Positions 1-9,533 of a stretch of 64,000 nt of DNA are shown here, piece after piece (the first letter of the stretch is position 1; the number at the start of each line of letters is the position of its first letter). The stretch is taken from the NCBI RefSeq assembly GCF_002243045.1, contig NZ_MBKP01000005.1:1-64000 (forward strand), in the 5' to 3' direction. Source of the stretch: Methanolobus psychrotolerans. GTDB lineage: Archaea; Halobacteriota; Methanosarcinia; Methanosarcinales; Methanosarcinaceae. The notes beneath the pieces were generated by a model. That model saw nothing but the letters and a program-made list of their open reading frames with translations. It had not been told where the DNA came from and made no database searches. The translations under genes and the position numbers were made by a program.

Positions 1-584
1 GAAAGTAGCTCGGCGCTGGCACCGTATGTTGAGTTAGCATATTCAATGAAAGTGTATTCAATCAGATCACTTTGGTCGATGCTCTGACTGGCAATCTCAA
101 GAGCCTCGTTCTCAGAATAAGCTTCAGAGTAAGCGATGTAAGTGATCCTTGTCCTCATTGTCAGGTACTTGAGAAGGTTCTCGGCATTCTCAATACCTGC
201 ATCAGTTGTATCGATTCCCTGATAATATGTGCATATTGGATCGGGTTCAGCACAACCGGAGATATTGTAATCAAAATAAGAAGGGGTGGTGCTGGAACGG
301 ATACTGTAAAGTTCGGCTCCATTATCCTGTGCAGCCTTAAAGCTCTCATTTATGGTACCATTGTAAGCGTTGAATGTCTTGCTCCCCATCATATCACAGA
401 AGATAACATCCTGGGTTTCAAGGAAACCACTCTTAGCAGCGGAAAGTAGCTCGGCGCTGGCACCGTATGTTGAGTTAGCATATTCAATGAAAGTGTATTC
501 AATCAGATCACTTTGGTCGATGCTCTGACTGGCAATCTCAAGAGCCTCGTTCTCAGAATAAGCTTCAGAGTAAGCGATGTAAGT
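1..584. repeat. 143-bp identical direct repeats (1..143 and 442..584), 441-bp period, in frame
   Basis: gaaagtagctcggcgctggcaccgtatgtt...gcgatgtaagt occurs twice without mismatch; 441 bp = 147 codons. Confidence 0.9.
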
Positions 585-680
585 AATTTTCGTTTTCTGT
601 TCTGCACATGCAGCAACACTCGTTAGTGCTGTCATCAACAAAATGCTTAATACCAATATCGATTTTATTTTCATTTGCAT
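1..680 (-). CDS. Partial secreted protein, probable N-terminal part of a second CobN-like surface protein (truncated by window edge)
   Basis: Open frame from ATG at 680 (MQMKIKSILVLSILLMTALTSVAACAEQKTKITYIAYSEAYSENEALEIASQSIDQ...). Signal peptide resembles that of the 828..6071 protein. Not in the ORF track, probably because it is truncated. Confidence 0.6.
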   Translation of the reverse strand, partial: MQMKIKSILVLSILLMTALTSVAACAEQKTKITYIAYSEAYSENEALEIASQSIDQSDLIEYTFIEYANSTYGASAELLSAAKSGFLETQDVIFCDMMGSKTFNAYNGTINESFKAAQDNGAELYSIRSSTTPSYFDYNISGCAEPDPICTYYQGIDTTDAGIENAENLLKYLTMRTRITYIAYSEAYSENEALEIASQSIDQSDLIEYTFIEYANSTYGASAELL

Positions 681-702
681 GTTATCCCCCGATAACTTGT
701 AA

Positions 703-742
703 GGGCACTCCCTGCTTTGCTTGGCGGCTTGAGGGAGTGTCC
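703..742. promoter_or_regulatory. Stem-loop in leader of the partial CobN-like gene
   Basis: CACTCCCT (706-713) pairs with AGGGAGTG (732-739); loop contains GCTTGGCGGC. Similar core in the leader at 6094..6130. Confidence 0.6.
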
Positions 743-827
743 ACAGTTTTTCTATCTATTCTTTAATTCAATTCCTTAATTATTGTAAAAAAGCACAAAA
801 AATAAAATGTGCCAGAATGCTGATCTC

Positions 828-3800
828 TCAGAATTGTCTCCTCCTAACAAAACCCATATAGATGGCACCGACACCCCCCAATACTAAAACAGAGGCAAGA
901 ATATCGGAACCTGATATTGAAGGACCGCTGTTTGATGTATCCTGAACAGTACTCTCCTTTGTCATCTCATAGCCTTCTATATAGTTGTCCTGGTTCGGGG
1001 ATCTCAAAGATGCTTCCTGTTCAAGATCTGTTCCTGCGCCTGCCTCCTCCATGTATGTCTGGTTGCCCGAGCTTGTCTCCACGATGCTGAGCTCTTTCCC
1101 GGTGTTACCTGAGCTGGAAGAAGAACTTGCCGGGCTTGCTGATGGATCAGTTGGAGTTGGAGTTGCAGTTGGAGTTGCAGTTGTAGCTGCTTTCATGATC
1201 GCCCTGTACAGGTCAAGTTCGGCCTGGCTGAGCTCTCCTGCATTAACAAGTGCCTGTGCTATACCATCTACGAACTCCTGGTTCAGTATATTCCCGCAGG
1301 TGTGATGGCAGCATGTTGCACCGCTATCGGCTACGGACTTGATCTGCTCGGCAACAAGACTTCTCAGGGCAGCATCAGAAGCATCCCAGTTACCTTTCCT
1401 GGCGGTCTCGGTCATCCTTGCAGTCATTGCCTGGTAGGCGTATGGGTTGTTCTCCTTCAGCCAGCCGCTAAGCTCGGCATTGGCGAAGTAGTTCTCATAC
1501 ACCTTGTTCCATATGTCATCACTAATGAGGTCAGGGTTAAGGGCTTCCCATCCCCATAGGTTATCAAGGAAACTCTCCATCTCACGGGCGCCTTCAAAAC
1601 CATGCTGTTGCATGCCGCTCATCCAGGATGGGTTGAAGTACCTTGAATATAGTTCGTTTGCAATATAGGTCTGCAGTGTCTGTATCTCAAGGTCACTAAG
1701 GTCCTGCAGGTTCACTACATAAGCTTCAGGAGCATTGCCAGAGATGTATTTGATGGCATTGTACAGTCCACCCATATATTGGTAGAAGTCATCTGTGTCA
1801 AGTGAGCCGTATGTACTGGAACTCCTGCTGTGGAAAATAGCCCTTGTGTCATTGAGGTTGTTCTCAAAGACCATCGAGTTGTCGATGTCAATTACCTGGC
1901 CAGTCTGCATCTTAACATATTCAGCTATGTTTTGTCCCCAGATGTTCTCTCCGTAGACATAACTCATCTTGTTGACGTAGAGTTCTGCAAGTTCGGTGTT
2001 ATTCTCCCATGTATCACTGGCGTCCACTGCATTTGCCATCCCTGTACCGTAGGCACCGTCAGCCGGACCGAATACCCTGAACAGTGCGATGTCAAGTGCA
2101 AGGTCTTCATCTTTTATAGTATCATTCATGAAAGACTGCAATGCATCTGTGTTCTGTGCAACATAGTTGTCGTATAAGTCCGTCTCTTCCTGTTCATATG
2201 CAAGCCTTACAGCCTTGTCGATGAGTTGAACCTTCATCGGGAAAGTATCCCTGTACAGACCTGATATCTGCACAATGACATCAATGCGTGGCCTTCCAAG
2301 TTCGGAGGAATCGATGAACTTAACGTTCTCCACCTTGCCGTTAGCAGAGTTCCATACAGGTTCTATTCCCATCATATAGAGGAGCTGTGATTCCATTATA
2401 CCTTCATGGCGTGTGGACTCACCTGCCCAGAGTATGTATCCGACCTTTGTGGGATATTCTCCATTAGTGGCCACGTACTCTGCAATCCATTGGTCAACAA
2501 GGGCCTTACCCTGTTCCCAGGATTGTTGTGTAGGAATGAGCTGCTCATCGAAAGCATAGAAATTGCTGCCAGATGGGAGAGTGTCCGGACGCAGTACCGG
2601 GTCACCGCCAAGATTTGGCCGTATGTATTCCCCGTTCATGGCTTTCAGAACCTGCTGGATCTCATTCCCGGTCTCAGAGAGCAGTTCTGCGTAATAGATG
2701 GCGGTGTTCAGGTCAGCTTCAACATCTGCTGAAGTAGTACCCAATACCTGCACCTGTGCAGCAGTCATATTCTCATCGTCAATCAGGACTTTTGACAGTA
2801 TGTCATAGTGTGCAGATTCCGAACTGTTATACGTTGCCACCTTTTCTGCAAACCCGCTGCCAAGCATGGAATTGACCATTCCCACAAGTGCCTGGTCTTC
2901 GGGTGCCTCTCCCAGTATGTGCAGTCCGTATGGCATTGACAGGCTCCTTAGTTCATAGAGTACATCCGTGAGCTCATCAAGGAATTCATCAACTGTCTCG
3001 TTGCTGTCAGCCAGGCTCATGTTGACATGCTCATCAAGCCCAAGCTCAACGGCCAGGCCAATTATGTCCTGCAGATGAGCCTGTTTCAGGTTCTCATCCT
3101 CTGCAAGAGAGGTTTGGTAGGAAGTTATCTCACTGCTGAGAGTACTGTAATTGCCGTAAAGACCGGCAGATATCACAGGTGGTATCAGGTGATCGATAAC
3201 TACAGCATTGCCCCTGCGCTTTGCCTGCATGCCTTCACCCATGCCATCCATAACGTAAGGATAGATGACCGGAATATCACCAACCATAAGTGCAGGCCAT
3301 TCGTCACTGAGAAGACAGAAATCTTTACCTGGTAACCATTCAACGGTCCCGTGCCTTCCCATGTTCACCATGACATCGGCATCGAACTCATGCTGCAGCC
3401 ACAGGTAGAATGCAATGTACTGGTGATGTGGCGGCAGTTCGGTATCGTGGTAGAGTGCCTCATTGTCCTGCAACCATCCTCTGGTTGGCTGCGGTGCAAG
3501 GATCACATTATCACTGAGCCTGATCTCCGGGATAACAATGAAACTTTCCCCGTTGTCGTCTGTGTGGACCATTATCTTCCCGGGAGCCTCGCCCCACATA
3601 TCAACGACTTCTTCCCTTCTCTGTTCGGGGAGGTCGTTGAACCATGACATATAGGTACTTTCAGGAAGCAGCACAACCTCTCCCGTATCAACAAGTGCTT
3701 CAAGTTCCCCAGGTGCCCAGGTACCGACATTCCTTCCCTGGTATATCATAAGGTCCACAAGTTCTGTCTTGTTGGGTAGCAGGTTACTATCCACATTGTA

Positions 3801-6071
3801 ACCTGCATCTTCCATACCTTCCAAGAGGTTGACGATACTTGGCGTGACCTCAAGATACGATGCCCCGATGTTATCCTTGCCTCCGCCGTGGTTATAGTAG
3901 ATGATGGCAACCTTCTTGTCAGATTCATCTTCAATGCCAAGTTTTGCCTGGGCGATGGTGCGATCGATGAGCCACTGGACCTGACCTTCATGAGTTATGT
4001 ATTTCTCAACAGTGCCGTTGTCTTCTGTGAAAGTTTCCAGAGCACCGATCATGATAGGATCTATAAGTCCATCCGTTTCAGGCCCGTATATCCTCAGCAT
4101 GTTTGTAACAGGCAGAGGGGTGCTTGTTTCTATCCACTGGCTTGTGTTCATGTATCCGTTGAGCACAGCATTCATCACAGGAACACCAAGTTCTTCAATG
4201 TCAAAGTAATTCCCACGGTAGTGGAAGGAAACAACAGCATCCACTTTTGTTTGATTGCTATGGTTCAGATAAGGATCAACATAGTATCCGGCTTTCCCGT
4301 AACATGCAATTACATTGACACCTTTTTCTTCAAATCCTTCTATGAGTTTATCGATTGGGTTCATGTCATCAGGATAGTATGAACTATAGAATGTGATGCC
4401 GATGGTTGATGCATTCTCATCAAAGGCATGTCCTTGCGTTCTGTTGGTATACCAGTCAAAATAATCTGTTGCATCACCTGTGAAATACTCAACAGGTGAA
4501 TCTGTCATTGCAGGATGATATATAGCTCTTGACAATCCGCTTGGTGCTTCTACTGTCAGGTCAGCACGGTCATAGTATTCCTGTGCCAGGAAGAAAATAA
4601 GATTATCAAAATTGCTATCATCGAAAGAAGCACCGGACCAGTAAGATGATAAGAGCTGTTTAAAGTCGGTGTCATCATATTCTGAAGGAGGGGTGTAATC
4701 ACTTTCTGGCAAATAAGTGTTGGAGCCGATTACCAGTGCACCATTCTCAATGGCCGTCTGAATCGTATCCTCAAACTCTGCTGCACTCTGGGTTACCATC
4801 ACAATGTAGATGATATCCATGTTGCTGAGGTCTATATCTGCTGGCAGTTTCGTTGTAAGGTAGTAACTGGCTGTGATATTTAAATCAGGGTTGGAGTTAA
4901 TCCTCTGTGTAAAGTTGGCAAGTTCTTCTTCATAGGATGAATAACCTGTTACAATTGATATGTTCAGATGCGGTGCATTAGTGATTTCAGTAGTCACTTT
5001 TTGTTTTAACAAAACCAAGTCACTTGCTTTGTAGTAATAAGTACTTCTCGCATACAGGTAGGTATTTCCTGATATTGAGGATTTGCTCAAGTAAGCCAAC
5101 ACCTGTTTTTCATCAATCTCAGATCCGCTTTCAACTTCAACTGCAAGATCTGTAATATCCGAACTGTTAACTACTACATCGACTTTTCCATTATACCATC
5201 TCCATTCATCATACATGTTTGAATAAGAGAGGTTAACGGCATAGAGTGTATATTCACCATTTGGAATATCCTCAAAGACAAAATTACCGTCCGCATCACT
5301 GGTAGTATTTGCAATTAATTCCTCAGTATCACTGTCTAAAAGAACAACGGTACTTGCTTTGTAGTAATAAGTACTTCTCGCATACAGGTAGGTATTTCCT
5401 GAGATTGAGGATTTGTCCAAGTAAGCCAACACCTGTTTTTCATCAATCTCAGATTCGCTTTCAACTTCAACTGCAAGGTCTGTAATATCCGAACTGTTAA
5501 CTACTACATCAACTTTTCCATTATACCATCTCCATTCATCATACATGTTTGAATAAGAGAGGTTGACGGCATAGAGAGTATATTCACCATTTGGGATATC
5601 CTCAAAGACAAAATTGCCGTTCGCATCACTGGTAGTATTTGCAATTAATTCCTCAGTATCACTGTCTAAAAGAACAACAGTACTTGCTTTGTAGTAATAA
5701 GTACTTCTCGCATACAGGTAGGTATTTCCTGATATTGAGGATTTGTCCAAGTAAGCCAACGCCTGTTTTTCATCAATCTCAGATCCGCTTTCAACTTCAA
5801 CTGCAAGGTCTGTAATATCCGAACTGTTAACTACTACATCGACTTTTCCATTATACCATCTCCATTCATCATACATGTTTGAATAAGAGAGGTTAACGGC
5901 ATAGAGAGTATATTCACCATTTGGGATATCCTCAAAGACAAAATTCCCATCAGCGTCGCTGGTCGTGTTAGCAACTAAGTAGTAGTCATTTCCGTTTGCC
6001 GATACAACCGTTGTCAGCAGTGCCATCAACAATATGCTTATTACTAGTATTGATATACTTCTCTTTTGCAT
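828..6071 (-). CDS. Secreted CobN/magnesium-chelatase-H-like protein with N-terminal carboxypeptidase-regulatory-like repeats and C-terminal TM anchor
   Basis: CobN/ChlH-type core (GRHGTVEWLPGKDFCLLSDEWPALMVGDIPVIYPYVMDGMGEGMQAKRR); N-terminal signal peptide; C-terminal hydrophobic segment plus RRRQF. Confidence 0.85.
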   Translation of the reverse strand: MQKRSISILVISILLMALLTTVVSANGNDYYLVANTTSDADGNFVFEDIPNGEYTLYAVNLSYSNMYDEWRWYNGKVDVVVNSSDITDLAVEVESGSEIDEKQALAYLDKSSISGNTYLYARSTYYYKASTVVLLDSDTEELIANTTSDANGNFVFEDIPNGEYTLYAVNLSYSNMYDEWRWYNGKVDVVVNSSDITDLAVEVESESEIDEKQVLAYLDKSSISGNTYLYARSTYYYKASTVVLLDSDTEELIANTTSDADGNFVFEDIPNGEYTLYAVNLSYSNMYDEWRWYNGKVDVVVNSSDITDLAVEVESGSEIDEKQVLAYLSKSSISGNTYLYARSTYYYKASDLVLLKQKVTTEITNAPHLNISIVTGYSSYEEELANFTQRINSNPDLNITASYYLTTKLPADIDLSNMDIIYIVMVTQSAAEFEDTIQTAIENGALVIGSNTYLPESDYTPPSEYDDTDFKQLLSSYWSGASFDDSNFDNLIFFLAQEYYDRADLTVEAPSGLSRAIYHPAMTDSPVEYFTGDATDYFDWYTNRTQGHAFDENASTIGITFYSSYYPDDMNPIDKLIEGFEEKGVNVIACYGKAGYYVDPYLNHSNQTKVDAVVSFHYRGNYFDIEELGVPVMNAVLNGYMNTSQWIETSTPLPVTNMLRIYGPETDGLIDPIMIGALETFTEDNGTVEKYITHEGQVQWLIDRTIAQAKLGIEDESDKKVAIIYYNHGGGKDNIGASYLEVTPSIVNLLEGMEDAGYNVDSNLLPNKTELVDLMIYQGRNVGTWAPGELEALVDTGEVVLLPESTYMSWFNDLPEQRREEVVDMWGEAPGKIMVHTDDNGESFIVIPEIRLSDNVILAPQPTRGWLQDNEALYHDTELPPHHQYIAFYLWLQHEFDADVMVNMGRHGTVEWLPGKDFCLLSDEWPALMVGDIPVIYPYVMDGMGEGMQAKRRGNAVVIDHLIPPVISAGLYGNYSTLSSEITSYQTSLAEDENLKQAHLQDIIGLAVELGLDEHVNMSLADSNETVDEFLDELTDVLYELRSLSMPYGLHILGEAPEDQALVGMVNSMLGSGFAEKVATYNSSESAHYDILSKVLIDDENMTAAQVQVLGTTSADVEADLNTAIYYAELLSETGNEIQQVLKAMNGEYIRPNLGGDPVLRPDTLPSGSNFYAFDEQLIPTQQSWEQGKALVDQWIAEYVATNGEYPTKVGYILWAGESTRHEGIMESQLLYMMGIEPVWNSANGKVENVKFIDSSELGRPRIDVIVQISGLYRDTFPMKVQLIDKAVRLAYEQEETDLYDNYVAQNTDALQSFMNDTIKDEDLALDIALFRVFGPADGAYGTGMANAVDASDTWENNTELAELYVNKMSYVYGENIWGQNIAEYVKMQTGQVIDIDNSMVFENNLNDTRAIFHSRSSSTYGSLDTDDFYQYMGGLYNAIKYISGNAPEAYVVNLQDLSDLEIQTLQTYIANELYSRYFNPSWMSGMQQHGFEGAREMESFLDNLWGWEALNPDLISDDIWNKVYENYFANAELSGWLKENNPYAYQAMTARMTETARKGNWDASDAALRSLVAEQIKSVADSGATCCHHTCGNILNQEFVDGIAQALVNAGELSQAELDLYRAIMKAATTATPTATPTPTDPSASPASSSSSSGNTGKELSIVETSSGNQTYMEEAGAGTDLEQEASLRSPNQDNYIEGYEMTKESTVQDTSNSGPSISGSDILASVLVLGGVGAIYMGFVRRRQF
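5041..5990. repeat. Three tandem copies of a ~330-bp repeat (110 aa) inside the CobN-like gene
   Basis: gtacttctcgcatacaggtaggtatttcctga recurs at 5041, 5371 and 5701; encoded NTTSDADGNFVFEDIPNGEYTLYAVNL...IDEKQ unit. Confidence 0.9.
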
Positions 6072-6093
6072 GTTATCACCCGATAGCGTGTGA

Positions 6094-6130
6094 GCACTTC
6101 GGAAGCGCCGCCAAGCTTTTTCCGAAGTGC
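6094..6130. promoter_or_regulatory. Stem-loop in leader of the CobN-like gene
   Basis: GCACTTCGGAA (6094-6104) and TTCCGAAGTGC (6120-6130), perfect 11-bp inverted repeat; loop shares GCCGCCAAGC with the 703..742 hairpin. Confidence 0.65.
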
Positions 6131-6230
6131 CCGAATCACCTGTTTTCGTTCTTTAGTTCCCTGAATTTTATATCATATTAAATTTTAATTGTTTTAAAAC
6201 AATTAAAGTTGTGTGAATTTGAGAAAAAAA

Positions 6231-6599
6231 TTAAGTAGAGGTAGTGTTCGCCCCCTCCTCTTCCGGTACATAAACTACCCTTCCATCTGCCAGCTTGTAG
6301 GCAGTTCCAAGCGCTTCTCCTGTTCCACCGCCTATCTGGTCTGTCATATTCAGGACTTCAATGGGTCTTCCTTCTTCCTTGATTATTATCTTCATGTCCT
6401 TTTGCCCAGGATTCTTAACTATTGTAATATCGTCTGTGGGACTGAGCAGTTCAGGAAGCTGGTAAGACATCACAAGTGCCACCAGCAGTGCAACTGAGAA
6501 GACCATTGCGATGTCAAAGAGGTTAGCAACTCCTGTGAGGGGGTTTTGTTCGTCCTCATTATTAATTAGTCCTGTCCGTCGGTATCTTCTCCTTTTCAC
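6231..6599 (-). CDS. DUF2149-like small membrane protein, ExbD-like topology
   Basis: Single N-terminal TM with preceding Asp (NLFDIAMVFSVALLVALV); overlaps the upstream ExbB-like gene by 4 bp. Confidence 0.7.
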   Translation of the reverse strand: MKRRRYRRTGLINNEDEQNPLTGVANLFDIAMVFSVALLVALVMSYQLPELLSPTDDITIVKNPGQKDMKIIIKEEGRPIEVLNMTDQIGGGTGEALGTAYKLADGRVVYVPEEEGANTTST

Positions 6600-7219
6600 T
6601 CCCCTACCTCCAGGGTATCGAGGATATAGTCTATATCAGCCATATCCTGCCAGTACCACCTTTTTCTTACCTGGGTGAGTACATATCCGATTGTTCCTGC
6701 AAACAGTCCGATAACAGTTGTAGCAAAAGCTATCATGAGGTTGTTTGCAAGTTGTACGATGTCCCCCTGTGACAGGCCTATCAGTGCAGGTCCAAGTGGA
6801 ATAAGAGTCCCCATCAGGCCAAGCATTGGTGCAATGGTTGCAACGATCCTTGTCTGTTCAAGTCTCTTTGCCATCCGGATCTCATATTCCTGTGAGAGCC
6901 ATTCAATAGCAGGTATCATGTTCTTTTCAAGATGGTCTGCAGCAGAAGTTGCAAAACTTGTGACCATGAAATTCTGTTTTACATTGCGCAAGGATCCGGC
7001 GGCTTTTCCAAATTCCCGGGATTTGATATGTTCTCTTACCTTGTTACAGCAAAGCTCAAGGTTTCCTATATCTCTGTGTCTTTTTGCATATTCTGACAGG
7101 AATTCTCCTATAAGCATCAGGGAGAAGACCACCAGTAATATTAGTATGATAACTACTGGGTACAGCAATGAAGCTGAAAAAGTGTACAATATTCCAAACA
7201 ATGAAGAAGTAGCATCCAT
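6596..7219 (-). CDS. MotA/TolQ/ExbB proton channel family protein
   Basis: TIAPMLGLMGTLIPLGPALIGLSQGDIVQLANNLMIAFATTVIGLFAGTIGYVL is a typical TolQ/ExbB motif. Confidence 0.9.
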   Translation of the reverse strand: MDATSSLFGILYTFSASLLYPVVIILILLVVFSLMLIGEFLSEYAKRHRDIGNLELCCNKVREHIKSREFGKAAGSLRNVKQNFMVTSFATSAADHLEKNMIPAIEWLSQEYEIRMAKRLEQTRIVATIAPMLGLMGTLIPLGPALIGLSQGDIVQLANNLMIAFATTVIGLFAGTIGYVLTQVRKRWYWQDMADIDYILDTLEVGE

Positions 7220-7221
7220 TT

Positions 7222-7896
7222 TTATTGACCTCTTATGTTATTGAGGGCATAGCCTCCAATTATGAATAGGGCGAATATCAACAGCGGAACAATTTCGAGT
7301 TCTCCTCCACTACTCAGTGTCATGTTGAGTTTCTTTGCTTTGATGTAAGCAGGAACTACCATTGCTCCAAGAAGGTAGAAAATTCCAAGAAACATCATTG
7401 CTGTTCCAAGATCTTCAGGTGTTTTTTTCATTTTTCTGAAGACCCATGTTGAAGATATTACTGAAATAAAGAAAACAAATCCTACCAGGATCCCTATTTT
7501 CCATCCGCTGATCTCAAGGGTTGATGCCAATACCATGCATGATACAAAAAGTGCAGTCAGGCAAACCGGACAGGGTACGGAGATCACAAGGAAGGTCTTC
7601 TTTGAAACGTCATGGCCACATGACCATTTTTTTTGTGTATATATGCCAGCGCCAATCAGGACCAGCGCAACGAAAACATGCAATGTCATTCCAAGATTGG
7701 AAATACCTTCCAGATATGACTGGTCCACCATTTCCACCAGACTTCCAAGGATTATGGAAATGATGAAATAACCACTTGCAAGTATTAGTACATCTCTACG
7801 TTTTACAGTGGAAAATCCACATCCTACGCCTGTCTTTAATCCGAATATGAAGATGCCTATAAGTATGCCTATCACGGCTGCGTAAACGTAACTCAT
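7222..7896 (-). CDS. DUF2162-like polytopic membrane protein (putative transporter)
   Basis: Six to seven hydrophobic segments, PCPVC motif; directly upstream of the ExbB-like gene. Confidence 0.65.
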   Translation of the reverse strand: MSYVYAAVIGILIGIFIFGLKTGVGCGFSTVKRRDVLILASGYFIISIILGSLVEMVDQSYLEGISNLGMTLHVFVALVLIGAGIYTQKKWSCGHDVSKKTFLVISVPCPVCLTALFVSCMVLASTLEISGWKIGILVGFVFFISVISSTWVFRKMKKTPEDLGTAMMFLGIFYLLGAMVVPAYIKAKKLNMTLSSGGELEIVPLLIFALFIIGGYALNNIRGQ

Positions 7897-8305
7897 CGAA
7901 TCCCCCTTTTTTTATAATATGGTATATATTTTATTGCCACTAATTATTGTATTAATAATAGTTGCATTTGTAGTGTTTTACATTATGCAACTTATTTGAT
8001 TTAATCATCACCGTTTACTTTAAAACTAACATATGCAATCAATGTGCCTATAATTAAACCTTTCGGGATATCTATGTATAAAATACTTATCAGTAGGTTG
8101 AAATCTTTATGATGAGCCTAAGCAACTCGTATGCAGTAATTATTATATTTTTTATAAAATAATCTATGGATCATCATGTAACCTGATCAATGCTGCAAAT
8201 GCAAAATAAATCCATAATTTAATACAGATGTCACTAACGAATCAGATTTAATGTCAAAAAAGTCTAAAAATAAAAAAACAACCCACGGGGCTGTATCATG
8301 TGTTA

Positions 8306-8455
8306 TTATTTCTTAAATTCGGTGTAGTTGCATTTGCCGCAGGAGCGCCTGTCCTTGTGCTCTGCAAGAAATACACCCTCGCCACACCGTGGGCAGGACT
8401 GGCGTGTGCGCTCAATAGAATCGCCACTGACCTTGTAGTAATCTTTTACTGCCAT
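8306..8455 (-). CDS. rps27ae: 30S ribosomal protein S27ae
   Basis: Manual translation [49 protein letters not shown]; zinc-ribbon S27ae; too short for the ORF track. Confidence 0.92.
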   Translation of the reverse strand: MAVKDYYKVSGDSIERTRQSCPRCGEGVFLAEHKDRRSCGKCNYTEFKK

Positions 8456-8457
8456 GA

Positions 8458-8754
8458 TTATTCCTCTGATTTTTCTTCAGGCTGCTTGTTCCTTTCAAGA
8501 ACGTATGCTTCCTCGACCTGCTTCATGCGAGCTTCATCGTCATAGATTTTGACGTATCCTTTAAGTTCCTGCCTACCGAACTCGTTGTCCATTTTCTGTA
8601 CAATTACAAGTTCCAGTGGTACTGTAAGCATAGCTGCAAGTTTGCCTTTCACATCAGTTCTTGATGGTGTTGCTCCGTCAAATGCAACTTTGAGTTCTAA
8701 TTCACGCCTGTTGAGAAGTGCGTTCTTTTTATCTTTTATGATTTTGATATCCAT
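8458..8754 (-). CDS. rps24e: 30S ribosomal protein S24e
   Basis: [43 protein letters not shown]; precedes S27ae as usual in archaea. Confidence 0.95.
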   Translation of the reverse strand: MDIKIIKDKKNALLNRRELELKVAFDGATPSRTDVKGKLAAMLTVPLELVIVQKMDNEFGRQELKGYVKIYDDEARMKQVEEAYVLERNKQPEEKSEE

Positions 8755-9328
8755 CCAGTTTCCTCCGAATAATCTCGATTTGTTCTGTAGTATGTTCCTG
8801 TTCGTTGAGTATCTCAGTTAACAGGTTCTTCATTTGTTCCTTTTTAGGTAGTGTTATCTTGACAAGTACAACACCTTCATCCGGCTGTCCGTAAAGAACA
8901 GCTGATCCTTCCGGTGCCATAAGAATCGCAGGTACAGCAGCCAGATCCTCCTCGCCGCGCACAAATATCCTGACATGTTCATCTGTATTCAACGCATTTC
9001 CTACAGCGTCTATCAGATCTTCGGTTATTACCCCGGCTGGATTGTCAACGGATATTTCAGTGAACCCTTTATGCTTGGTACCCACTACGACCCGGTTTGA
9101 TGCCGGTCCGCGTTTTGTGCGTTCATCCACAATTAGGATGTCCGGTATTATTCCAAGATTGAGCAAGTGGAAGGTAGTAACATCACCCACGGATATAAGT
9201 TTTGTGGGGCTACCCAGGTCCTTGGAAAGTTTTTCGATAGTGTCATCGCCTTTACCCCTGTAAAGACATCCAAATATCTCTTTAAACTGTGGACGAAGTG
9301 TATCGGGTAAAGTTAACTGAAGGCCCAA
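8729..9328 (-). CDS. GTP-dependent dephospho-CoA kinase (DUF359 family)
   Basis: [27 protein letters not shown] ... [13 protein letters not shown] ... [34 protein letters not shown]. Confidence 0.9.
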   Translation of the reverse strand: MGLQLTLPDTLRPQFKEIFGCLYRGKGDDTIEKLSKDLGSPTKLISVGDVTTFHLLNLGIIPDILIVDERTKRGPASNRVVVGTKHKGFTEISVDNPAGVITEDLIDAVGNALNTDEHVRIFVRGEEDLAAVPAILMAPEGSAVLYGQPDEGVVLVKITLPKKEQMKNLLTEILNEQEHTTEQIEIIRRKLDGYQNHKR

Positions 9329-9514
9329 TTAGCGCACCTTCAATGCATACTTGTCTGCAACCCTTATGTCCATTTTCTTTGCTATCTCTGAGCGTTCCGG
9401 ATCGATAATTATTATCATTCCACTCCAGTCAGAACTGAGATTGCTTGAACCGCAAATGGGACATGTCTGACCTGCAATTATCCGGTGGCATTCCCGACAA
9501 ACCTGTTCACTCAT
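9329..9514 (-). CDS. spt4: Transcription elongation factor Spt4 / RpoE2
   Basis: CRECHRIIAGQTCPICGSSNLSSDWSGMIIIIDPERSEIAKKM. Confidence 0.93.
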   Translation of the reverse strand: MSEQVCRECHRIIAGQTCPICGSSNLSSDWSGMIIIIDPERSEIAKKMDIRVADKYALKVR

Positions 9515-9533
9515 CTAATACTCTCCGATATTA

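Noticed and set aside
72-449. Plus-strand 125-aa ORF
   Set aside because: Antisense to the truncated secreted CDS at 1..680; no family resemblance.
828-6071. Plus-strand ORFs opposite the CobN-like gene (e.g. 985..1305, 3888..4382)
   Set aside because: Antisense to a clear long CDS; composition consistent with spurious frames.
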